The notes below the pieces were generated by a model. That model saw only the letters and a program-made list of their open reading frames with translations, searched no databases and was not told where the DNA came from. Below are positions 1-4,910 of a DNA stretch of 16,755 bases, piece after piece (the first letter of the stretch is position 1; each line of letters opens with the position of its first letter). The position numbers and the translations under genes were made by a program. The stretch is from Patescibacteria group bacterium. Its GTDB lineage: Bacteria; Patescibacteriota; Patescibacteriia; UBA9934. The DNA lies in NCBI GenBank assembly GCA_030916555.1, contig JAUPWK010000054.1, positions 1 to 16,755 on the forward strand. Reading direction: 5' to 3'.

Positions 1-237
1 GCCGTTGCCCATCACCGCGTAGGTGGTCGCGCCGTCATGTTGGCCGAGGATGCCGCCCGGGTACGCCAAGATCCAGTTGTCGTACGCGGTGGTCAGCCCG
101 TCGATGGTCGTCTTGCTCGAGGCCAAGAACTTGAACTTGTGATCGCAGCCGCCGAACTCGCAGGCGTCCGTCGACAAGCGATCCTTTGAGTTGCCGATGG
201 TACAGCCGGCGCCGCAGCTCCCACCGATATTTTGGGT
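1..237 (-). other. GC-rich coding-like open frame, no start, runs off left edge
   Basis: Read on the minus strand from 237 to 1 this stretch is open for all 79 codons, and about 70 of them end in G or C, the pattern of a real reading frame in GC-rich DNA. It begins immediately after the TAA (238-240) of the neighbouring cysteine-rich gene and in the same frame. The translation starts TQNIGGSCGAGC and later contains DACEFGGC and AYDNWILAYPGG. I do not recognise the protein. There is no ATG near the left end of the frame, so its true start is missing; the composition jumps sharply from the AT-balanced neighbour at about 228-240. It may be the 3' part of a gene joined here by recombination, a decayed extension of the Cys-rich gene, or an assembly chimera. 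The plus strand is also open for about 62 codons, but its codon pattern is poorer. Confidence 0.35.
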
Positions 238-663
238 TTATTTACATTGACCAGTAGACTTGTCGTACGCATCCCCAGAAGGGCAGATGCAGGCAGCGCC
301 AGATAAATTACCGCCGCTACTTTCGCAAAGATTTATTATGATGTTTTGGTAATAGCCATAATCTCCGTACGGAAGACCGAGGGAGGCCTGAAAAGCATCA
401 CCGGTCGGACCTCCAATCTCACTTTGGCAGAAGCCGGTCCGCTTGTCATACATGTCCGCTTGGGTATTGGGATCGCCAACGGGGCATGTACAGCTAGCGT
501 CTTTAAATTTTCCACCACTCAACTCACAGTTGTATTGAATTGGCCCTGTCATTAAAGAATTTTCTGTTGGTGTGGTGGGCGCGAAGCCGAAATATACGAT
601 TGCTGCCCCAATCGCAGCTCCAATTATCAGGATGACGGGATTTTTCATATTTTTTGAAAGCAT
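238..663 (-). CDS. Small membrane-anchored protein with two four-cysteine modules
   Basis: The 141-residue product has an N-terminal hydrophobic helix (about residues 9-28) and then a secreted part, so it is probably anchored in the membrane and exposed outside. The exposed part holds two copies of a module: C46, C58, C60, C79 and C113, C125, C127, C140. Both share the spacing C-x11-C-x-C and the text SGG, CxCP, GD, YDK and TGxC. The cysteines probably form two disulfides per module; this is inference. The family is not one I can name. The start could be the ATG at 663 or the in-frame ATG at 648 (MKNPVILI...); neither has a Shine-Dalgarno site. A -10-like TAGAAT at 664-669 would fit the inner start better. 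The stop TAA is at 238-240, and an open frame of very different composition continues directly beyond it. Confidence 0.75.
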   Translation of the reverse strand: MLSKNMKNPVILIIGAAIGAAIVYFGFAPTTPTENSLMTGPIQYNCELSGGKFKDASCTCPVGDPNTQADMYDKRTGFCQSEIGGPTGDAFQASLGLPYGDYGYYQNIIINLCESSGGNLSGAACICPSGDAYDKSTGQCK

Positions 664-677
664 ATTCTACGATTTAC

Positions 678-703
678 AAAAACACCAGCCGTCTGGGCTG
701 ATG
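678..703 (-). terminator. Terminator-like hairpin on the minus strand upstream of the Cys-rich gene
   Basis: On the minus strand CATCAGCC (703-696) pairs with GGCTGGTG (690-683), with one G-T wobble and a five-base loop, followed by five T residues (682-678). It has the form of an intrinsic terminator, but no minus-strand gene is visible just upstream (704-840). It may be an orphan or an attenuator in the leader of the Cys-rich gene. Confidence 0.4.
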
Positions 704-775
704 GTTTGTGGTAGGGGCTAGTGAACTAGGTTAGAACTTTAGAGATGGGAATGTGATGCTCAAATGGGCAATACA

Positions 776-804
776 TTGACAAAAACCGATTTTTTTGTTA
801 TATT
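776..804 (+). promoter_or_regulatory. Sigma-70-type promoter for the 86-residue protein gene
   Basis: A perfect -35 TTGACA at 776-781 and a -10 TATATT at 799-804 are separated by 17 nt. Transcription should start near 811, giving a leader of about 30 nt that contains the Shine-Dalgarno AGGAG at 828-832, eight bases before the ATG at 841. This is the best-formed promoter in the window. Confidence 0.75.
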
Positions 805-840
805 AGTTAGTTCGATAACCTCTCAGCAGGAGCATACGAC

Positions 841-1101
841 ATGCGCATCTTCTGGTTTTCAGATGAAGAGGGAGCGTTCTGGAATGTGATCGCCGCCAAG
901 AGCGAGGAACGGGCGTGGGAACTACTTGCCGCGCAGCAGGAAAAAACAGTAGAGCAGCTCAAGACGGACACAGAGCTCAACGCAGTCACGGAGATTGGCG
1001 ATCGTGAAGGTAGGATCGCCACGATCTATCCTCACGAGGTCTACTTCGCGATCCGTGACGGGTTCGGTAGCGAGAACCTAGGACATCGTCGAAACATCTG
1101 A
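841..1101 (+). CDS. Small acidic protein of unknown function (86 aa)
   Basis: The protein starts MRIFWFSDEEG and is soluble and rich in Glu and Ala, with no signal peptide or membrane segment. I do not recognise the family. The middle (about residues 17-42) is likely helical and the end (YPHEVYFAI) looks like a beta strand. What makes the gene convincing is its control region: a consensus promoter, an AGGAG site eight bases before the ATG, GC-leaning codons, and a strong hairpin just after the TGA stop. It forms a single-gene unit. Its base composition and Shine-Dalgarno start match the Nudix gene at 1918 rather than the housekeeping genes to the right, suggesting both belong to a class of acquired or separately regulated genes. 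Confidence 0.7.
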   Translation: MRIFWFSDEEGAFWNVIAAKSEERAWELLAAQQEKTVEQLKTDTELNAVTEIGDREGRIATIYPHEVYFAIRDGFGSENLGHRRNI

Positions 1102-1187
1102 ACCGCACCCACGCACCCCACAACACCGTAAAAGTCATCTCGCCAGATGCGAGAAAAAGACTTTGTCGGTGCGGTGGGGTCTTTCAT
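1102..1187 (+). terminator. Long segmented hairpin after the 86-aa gene
   Basis: Four stem segments nest on one axis: ACCCCAC (1115-1121) with GTGGGGT (1174-1180), CACCG (1124-1128) with CGGTG (1167-1171), AAAGTC (1131-1136) with GACTTT (1159-1164), and CTCGC (1139-1143) with GCGAG (1149-1153), giving 23 pairs separated by small internal loops. A weak T-rich tail (CTTTCATTT) follows. The 8-mer ACCGCACC (1102-1109) can pair instead with GGTGCGGT (1168-1175), so two exclusive folds exist. It is most simply the terminator of the upstream gene, but its length and alternative pairing are unusual. Confidence 0.55.
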
Positions 1188-1224
1188 TTGAAAAACAAAA
1201 TACCAGCTACTCGGGTTGGTGTGT

Positions 1225-1512
1225 TTATGACAGGGGCAAGTCGGCAAATCTATATCGAAGCTTTTTAAAGGTAAGTTCGAGTTGTGCTTTGAGTTGGATT
1301 CTTCCGTTGCCGCCTTTTAAATATTTTTCACGTCGTCGTGCTTCGGATTCAATGAGATAAGCTTCGTAATAGATGAGCTCGAGTGGGCGTCGATTTACGG
1401 TGGCAGGCACTTCGCCCTTACGGTGGCAGGCAAAGCGTTCAATAATATTGGCGGAATAGCCGATATAAAGCTTGCCGTCTTTTTGACTGTAAAGCACATA
1501 GGTGAAAAACAT
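1225..1512 (-). CDS. GIY-YIG nuclease family protein (UPF0213/YhbQ type)
   Basis: The 95-residue protein is close to the usual size of stand-alone GIY-YIG proteins. The hallmark strands appear as YVLYS (about residues 5-9) and LYIGYS (about 15-20), followed by an Arg/His segment (RFACHR) and the metal-binding glutamate region SEARRREKYLKG. Members of the fold cut or bind DNA through one divalent metal; the role of this short class is poorly defined, and DNA repair or processing is the usual guess. No Shine-Dalgarno site is seen. A -10-like TACACT on the minus strand (1522-1527) lies nine bases before the ATG. The gene lies downstream of, and is read in the same direction as, tRNA-Trp, with a terminator-like hairpin between them. 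Confidence 0.88.
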   Translation of the reverse strand: MFFTYVLYSQKDGKLYIGYSANIIERFACHRKGEVPATVNRRPLELIYYEAYLIESEARRREKYLKGGNGRIQLKAQLELTFKKLRYRFADLPLS

Positions 1513-1523
1513 ATTGCTTCTAG

Positions 1524-1559
1524 TGTAAACAAAACCAGCCGCTTACGCGACTGGTTTTG
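1524..1559 (-). terminator. Intrinsic terminator downstream of tRNA-Trp
   Basis: CAAAACCAG (1530-1538) pairs with CTGGTTTTG (1551-1559), with an inner CGC/GCG pairing and a TTAC loop. On the minus strand the stem ends in TTTTG and is followed by TTTAC, as expected for a terminator of the tRNA transcript. It sits between the tRNA and the GIY-YIG gene. Confidence 0.6.
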
Positions 1560-1585
1560 GCTGCCGAGAGCATCTCGTACCGCTG

Positions 1586-1693
1586 GCGAAGTGAGTCGAG
1601 CTGAGCTCGATCACCTTCGCTCAGCTGGCAAGGTTTCCTCGTGCCGACGCTGAGCGTCGGCTCTTTGGTTTAGGAAACCGAGCTGAGCTCGGT
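1586..1693. repeat. Cluster of three stem-TGA-stem palindromes beside tRNA-Trp
   Basis: Three hairpins share a central TGA flanked by GC on both sides: TCGAGC-TGA-GCTCGA (1596-1610), GCCGACGC-TGA-GCGTCGGC (1643-1661) and ACCGAGC-TGA-GCTCGGT (1677-1693). The first is enclosed in a further stem, GCGAAG (1586-1591) with CTTCGC (1615-1620). GGTTTCC (1632-1638) can also pair with GGAAACC (1673-1679), enclosing the second copy and competing with the third. The third copy touches the encoded CCA of the tRNA. The set resembles a REP-type intergenic repeat cluster, though no transposase is visible. Confidence 0.6.
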
Positions 1694-1766
1694 GGCAGGG
1701 ACGCAGGGGCTCGAACCCTGAATAACGGTTTTGGAGACCGTTGTGATACCATTTCACTACATCCCT
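1693..1766 (-). tRNA. tRNA-Trp (CCA anticodon), CCA end encoded
   Basis: Read on the minus strand, the acceptor stem AGGGATG pairs with CGTCCCT (one T-G wobble). The D arm is GTGA/TCAC, the anticodon stem ACGGT/ACCGT carries the loop CTCCAAA with anticodon CCA, and the T arm is CAGGG/CCCTG with loop TTCGAGC. The discriminator base is G, normal for bacterial tRNA-Trp, and CCA is encoded at 1695-1693. This tRNA reads UGG. The plain TGG decoding agrees with the use of TGA as a stop in this window (genes ending at 1101 and 2502). Confidence 0.96.
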
Positions 1767-1774
1767 AGAGATTT

Positions 1775-1800
1775 GAAACCGCCTTATCATGGGGCGGTTC
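1775..1800 (-). other. Hairpin in the tRNA-Trp 5' leader
   Basis: AACCGCC (1777-1783) and GGCGGTT (1793-1799) form a seven-pair stem with a nine-base loop, located between the proposed promoter and the mature tRNA 5' end. It may affect processing or be a leftover terminator; the following TCAAATCTCT is only weakly T-rich. Confidence 0.4.
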
Positions 1801-1819
1801 TGTATTTACGAACGGTCGT

Positions 1820-1848
1820 ACTATAGCTGAAAAGTATGGAGTCGTAAA
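1820..1848 (-). promoter_or_regulatory. Probable promoter of tRNA-Trp
   Basis: On the minus strand TTTACG (1848-1843) and TATAGT (1825-1820) are 17 nt apart and match the sigma-70 consensus at four and five of six positions. The transcript would start near 1813, about 47 nt before the tRNA. Confidence 0.5.
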
Positions 1849-1863
1849 GCATGCGGTGGTGGC

Positions 1864-1893
1864 TTGTCAGCAATCCCCAGTTATGCATATCAT
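1864..1893 (+). promoter_or_regulatory. Probable promoter of the Nudix gene
   Basis: TTGTCA (1864-1869) and TATCAT (1888-1893) each match the consensus at five of six positions and are 18 nt apart. Transcription should start near 1900, just before the AGGAGG at 1907-1912. The promoter overlaps the apparent N-terminal extension of the open frame (a TTG at 1864), which supports the downstream GTG start. Confidence 0.6.
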
Positions 1894-1917
1894 ACGGCCG
1901 CAACCCAGGAGGTCTTC

Positions 1918-2502
1918 GTGTCACGTCTTGCGATCATCCCCGACGCTCGTATCCCGTACTACTGCCCCTACAAGGACTGCGGTCATCCGATCGCAGAGGA
2001 AGAGCGGGCACGCAAGACGCACCCGTTCCGCTGTTCGAACCCCATGCTCGAGAGGCCGCACCTCATTTTCATCTCTCCGAACCCGGTGAGCGTCCACATG
2101 CTGTTTGTTCGGCTCCCGGACGGGCGATTGGGCGTGTGCATGGGTCGGCGCGGCCTGAAACATGAACCGGCATACGGAAAGTGGTCGCTGCCGAGCGGTT
2201 TCATCGAGGCCGAGACCGGCTTTGAGGCCGCCCTCGACGAGTTCCGCGAGGAGCTGCTCGTGGACATCTCGAACATCCCGGTCGAGCACGTCGCGGAGTA
2301 CTACGACGCGAGCACCTTCTGCAGCCTGCATTTCTATGCTGGTCTCTGGCCGCAAGCCGAGCCGCCGCCGCTTCAGATCACCCGTGAGAGCAGCGAGGTC
2401 AAGATCTTTCCGTTCGACGAGCTGCCAGAAGACCTGGCGTTCTCGTATCAGGCGGAGATCATTCGGCGCGTCGCGGCGCAGCACTTCGACAACAAGTTGT
2501 GA
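1918..2502 (+). CDS. Nudix hydrolase with N-terminal zinc-ribbon-like segment
   Basis: The start is the GTG at 1918: AGGAGG lies five bases before it and the promoter lies just upstream. The 194-residue product begins with a cysteine segment (C16, C21, C39, with nearby His) that looks like a partial zinc ribbon, as in NudC-type enzymes. The Nudix box spans about residues 94-115 (GFIEAETGFEAALDEF followed by REELLV). The metal-binding glutamates E108, E111 and E112 are present, but the usual Arg before the first is Asp and the usual Gly after the last pair is Leu. Such enzymes hydrolyse nucleoside diphosphates linked to another group; the substrate here cannot be told. Codons are strongly GC-rich, unlike the genes to the right, and the gene is a single unit with its own promoter and terminator, so recent acquisition is possible. 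Confidence 0.88.
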   Translation: MSRLAIIPDARIPYYCPYKDCGHPIAEEERARKTHPFRCSNPMLERPHLIFISPNPVSVHMLFVRLPDGRLGVCMGRRGLKHEPAYGKWSLPSGFIEAETGFEAALDEFREELLVDISNIPVEHVAEYYDASTFCSLHFYAGLWPQAEPPPLQITRESSEVKIFPFDELPEDLAFSYQAEIIRRVAAQHFDNKL

Positions 2503-2510
2503 GGTTCACT

Positions 2511-2547
2511 GACCGGAGCTCCTCGTGGAGCTCCGGTCGTATCTTTT
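2511..2547 (+). terminator. Strong terminator of the Nudix gene
   Basis: A perfect 12-pair stem, GACCGGAGCTCC (2511-2522) with GGAGCTCCGGTC (2527-2538) and a TCGT loop, is followed by GTATCTTTT. It begins eight bases after the TGA stop. Confidence 0.8.
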
Positions 2548-2562
2548 AAATACAACTCCGCG

Positions 2563-2571
2563 TGCTATACT
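2563..2571 (+). promoter_or_regulatory. Extended -10 promoter of the DUF1003 gene
   Basis: TGCTATACT forms an extended -10 element (TGnTATACT). The hexamer ends nine bases before the ATG at 2581, so the mRNA would start only a few bases before the start codon. No good -35 or Shine-Dalgarno site is seen. Confidence 0.55.
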
Positions 2572-2580
2572 TCGGTTAAT

Positions 2581-3099
2581 ATGCCGAGGAGGAAGGCAGT
2601 CAAGAAAAAGATCGTCAAAAGAACAAGAACTCCTGCGCCACGCATGGAGATTTTTCGAGCTAAGTTGAACAGAAGAAAATCATCAGCAGAACAGTTTGCG
2701 GATTTTTTGACGAATTCTTTTGGTACGGTTTGGTTTTTAAACGCGAACATGCTTGCGTTTCTTGCGTGGATCGTGCTGAATGTCGGGATTATTCCGGGCG
2801 TAAAGCCATTTGATCCGTATCCATTTGGCTTGCTCACCATGGCGGTTTCGCTTGAGGCAATCGGACTTTCAATCGTGGTTCTGATTAGTCAAAATCGCCA
2901 AGAAAAAATTGCTGATGCTCGTGAGGAGATCGACTACCAGGTAGATGTGCAGGCGGAAAAGCAGATTGCCGCCATGATGCGTATGCTTGAGCAGATTCGT
3001 CATCATTTGCACATTACTCATTTGCCAGATGAGAACACTTCTTCAAGCGCCGTTGACGTGGATGAACTTGAGGCGCGAGTTATGAACGAAATTGAATAA
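2581..3099 (+). CDS. DUF1003 family membrane protein
   Basis: The 172-residue protein has a basic N-terminus (residues 1-35, many Lys and Arg), then the conserved DUF1003 text FADFLTNSFGTVWFLNAN. Two membrane segments follow, about residues 55-70 and 82-102, with the family's PFDPYPFGLL between them and SLEAIGLSIVVLISQNRQ in the second. An acidic helical tail (about 105-172) is probably cytoplasmic. The family is widespread and its function is unknown. The gene has its own promoter and converges on the SPFH gene across a shared hairpin terminator. Confidence 0.9.
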   Translation: MPRRKAVKKKIVKRTRTPAPRMEIFRAKLNRRKSSAEQFADFLTNSFGTVWFLNANMLAFLAWIVLNVGIIPGVKPFDPYPFGLLTMAVSLEAIGLSIVVLISQNRQEKIADAREEIDYQVDVQAEKQIAAMMRMLEQIRHHLHITHLPDENTSSSAVDVDELEARVMNEIE

Positions 3100-3112
3100 C
3101 ACTCACGAATAC

Positions 3113-3139
3113 AAAAACGAGCCGTAACGGCTCGTTTTT
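3113..3139. terminator. Bidirectional terminator between DUF1003 and SPFH genes
   Basis: AAAAACGAGCCG (3113-3124) and CGGCTCGTTTTT (3128-3139) form a perfect stem with a TAA loop. A on one side and T on the other allow termination in both directions, and the flanking genes converge here. Confidence 0.85.
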
Positions 3140-3155
3140 GCTGGGTAGTGAAAAC

Positions 3156-3893
3156 TTACTTCTTGTAACCTGACATGGCCTGAAGGATTTCAAGCGGTAC
3201 AGTGAAGACGACAGTATTTGAGGCGTCAGAGCTAATGTCATTGATAGAGTTCAAGGTACGCAAGTGTAGGGCGCCTGGAGTCTCGGCTAGCATCTTGGCG
3301 GCCTTTGAGAGGTTTTCAGCGGCTACCACTTCACCTTCGGAGTTAATGATGACTGCACGGCGCTCACGCTCTGCCTCAGCCTGCTTGGCAATGGTGCGTA
3401 CCATGTCAGGTGGCAAGTTGATGTCTTTTAATTCGACCGTAGAGACTTCAACTCCCCAGAGCTGAGTGTTCTCTTCGACGATTTTTTCAATCTTCTCTGA
3501 CAGTGTTTGGCGCATGGTGAGAAGCTCATCGAGTGTGACTTCACCAACGACGTTGCGCATGGTGGTCTGAGCCAGCTGGAGCACGGCGTAACCTACATTT
3601 TCTACCTCAATAATCGATTTGGCAGCATCGTTAATTTTGTAATAGATAACTGCAGTAATTTTGGCAGATACGTTGTCCTTGGTAATGGCATCCTGTGCTG
3701 GAACTTCAACCGCCTTGGTACGGAGGTCGACTTTCTTCATGAACTGGAAGACAGGAACGACCAAGCGCCAGCCTGGATTCACCATGCCGGTATAGCGGCC
3801 CATGGTGAATTTAATTCCGCGTTCATACTGGTTGACTTGGCGAAGACAGCCAAGGAAAAGCACAATCACTGCCGCCGCTAGAAAGAATCCCAT
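3156..3893 (-). CDS. SPFH/stomatin-like (slipin) membrane protein
   Basis: The 245-residue protein has an N-terminal membrane segment (residues 1-17) and then a complete SPFH domain (about 18-190). Landmarks are QYERGIKFTMGRY, NPGWRLVVPVF, DAITKDNVSAKITAVIYYKI, the RNVVGEVTLDELL segment, and RRAVIINSEGE near the end. The C-terminal part (LHLRTLNSINDI and VVFTVPLEIL) matches prokaryotic stomatins. These proteins form membrane-bound oligomers and help organise membrane proteins and proteases. In many bacteria the gene pairs with nfeD; none is present next to it here. It follows gpsA on the same strand with a 64-base gap that contains a small hairpin (CCATCC 3919-3924, GGATGG 3931-3936), so it may have its own promoter; TATTAC lies nine bases before the ATG. 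Confidence 0.93.
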   Translation of the reverse strand: MGFFLAAAVIVLFLGCLRQVNQYERGIKFTMGRYTGMVNPGWRLVVPVFQFMKKVDLRTKAVEVPAQDAITKDNVSAKITAVIYYKINDAAKSIIEVENVGYAVLQLAQTTMRNVVGEVTLDELLTMRQTLSEKIEKIVEENTQLWGVEVSTVELKDINLPPDMVRTIAKQAEAERERRAVIINSEGEVVAAENLSKAAKMLAETPGALHLRTLNSINDISSDASNTVVFTVPLEILQAMSGYKK

Positions 3894-3957
3894 AGACGTT
3901 GCGTAATAAAGAATTGATCCATCCTAGGCTGGATGGGCCTCAAATTGCAAGAGGCGA

Positions 3958-4848
3958 TTATCGAGTATCGAAAATGACCTCTTCAAGGAGCGAAGGAGCA
4001 GCCTGTTCATTTGCAATCTTAGCCAAATTCTCAAGTAGTGATAATCGAATTCCTAAGGCTTCGGTGAGTTTGACGAGACAAAAGAGACTGATAAAGCCCT
4101 CGCTTTCTAGATGCCCGTCGGCCCCGGTGCCAAGAGTGATGCCCACCATTTTATTGCGGGAGTGGCGGCTTTGTACGGTGGCAAAAAAATCACCAGCGCC
4201 TGCTAGACCAAGTACAGTTTTGCTTTTGCCTCCAAGAGCCTGAACGATAATCCGCATTTCGGTAAGTGCGTGCGCAAATAGTGCACCACGAGCATTCTCA
4301 CCCATGCCAGAGCCCTCTGCTATGCCAAGACCTAATGTAAACGCATTCTTGAGCACGCCACAGAGCGCTACGCCGCGGGCGTCGCTTGTGACACTTAATT
4401 GGAGCGAAGTGTTTTTAAAGAGGCGCTTCCCAAGCTTTCGTGCTTCCGCAGAAGAACTTCCAAGGACTGCAGCCGTTGTTTTATTCGATAAGATATCTTC
4501 AGCCAGCATTGGTCCGCCTAAAATACCAAACGGATGACCGGGAAAAATTTCATAAAGTAATTGATCCATGGTTTTACAACTTTCTTTCTCAATTCCTTTC
4601 GTGAGTGAAAAGATAGCCGCCGATGGCTTCACGAAACGCGCAATGCTGAGAAGTGCGCCGCGTACATTCCATGACGGAACGCAGATAAAAATAACATCAG
4701 CGTCTGCCACGCTTGTTTCAAGGTTTGGTTGATCCGGGTATTTGGATGCATTTTTATCCCAGCCGATTACCTGAAGATCTGAACGTTGACGTAAAATATG
4801 CTGTAACGCATTCCCAATCTCTCCCATTCCAAGCAGCATGATTTTCAT
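3958..4848 (-). CDS. gpsA: NAD(P)-dependent glycerol-3-phosphate dehydrogenase
   Basis: The enzyme reduces dihydroxyacetone phosphate to sn-glycerol 3-phosphate for phospholipid synthesis in the cytoplasm. The start is the ATG at 4848 (MKIMLLGMGEIG); the frame is open further upstream, but that part overlaps the divergent promoter and htrA. The nucleotide-binding GxGxxG is at residues 7-12, TKGIE at 83-87, GGPMLAE at 110-116, the catalytic lysine in GVLKN (K166), GMGENARGAL at 180-189, GLAGAGD at 213-219 and SRN at 229-231. At 296 residues it is shorter than the usual 330 or so, mainly in the N-terminal domain. A -10-like TATACT lies ten bases before the ATG, and no Shine-Dalgarno site is seen. 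The gene diverges from htrA and runs toward the SPFH gene. Confidence 0.93.
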   Translation of the reverse strand: MKIMLLGMGEIGNALQHILRQRSDLQVIGWDKNASKYPDQPNLETSVADADVIFICVPSWNVRGALLSIARFVKPSAAIFSLTKGIEKESCKTMDQLLYEIFPGHPFGILGGPMLAEDILSNKTTAAVLGSSSAEARKLGKRLFKNTSLQLSVTSDARGVALCGVLKNAFTLGLGIAEGSGMGENARGALFAHALTEMRIIVQALGGKSKTVLGLAGAGDFFATVQSRHSRNKMVGITLGTGADGHLESEGFISLFCLVKLTEALGIRLSLLENLAKIANEQAAPSLLEEVIFDTR

Positions 4849-4858
4849 AGATACCGTA

Positions 4859-4864
4859 AGTATA
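4859..4864 (-). promoter_or_regulatory. -10 element of gpsA, close to the start codon
   Basis: TATACT on the minus strand ends ten bases before the gpsA ATG. No convincing -35 is seen. It implies a leader of only a few bases. Confidence 0.45.
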
Positions 4865-4873
4865 CGTGAATGT

Positions 4874-4902
4874 TTGACAATGAGCGACTTGCTTATAATA
4901 CT
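4874..4902 (+). promoter_or_regulatory. Promoter of the htrA-gerMN unit
   Basis: A perfect TTGACA (4874-4879) is followed by TATAATACT. The exact TATAAT (4894-4899) is only 14 nt away, shorter than usual; the overlapping AATACT (4897-4902) is 17 nt away. Either way transcription would start within about five bases of the ATG at 4911. No Shine-Dalgarno site is present. Confidence 0.65.
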
Positions 4903-4910
4903 GAATTCGT

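Noticed and set aside
1586..1693. CRISPR array
   Set aside because: The palindromes differ in outer stems, are unevenly spaced and have no spacer-like units; no cas genes are nearby.
1864..1917. Upstream TTG start for the Nudix gene
   Set aside because: It coincides with the proposed -35 box, while GTG 1918 has AGGAGG at ideal distance.
1921..2484. 187-codon minus-strand open frame over the Nudix gene
   Set aside because: It mirrors the GC-rich codon pattern of the Nudix frame, has no start signals, and its translation is low-complexity Arg/Val/Leu-rich; the plus frame has a promoter, Shine-Dalgarno site and a Nudix box.
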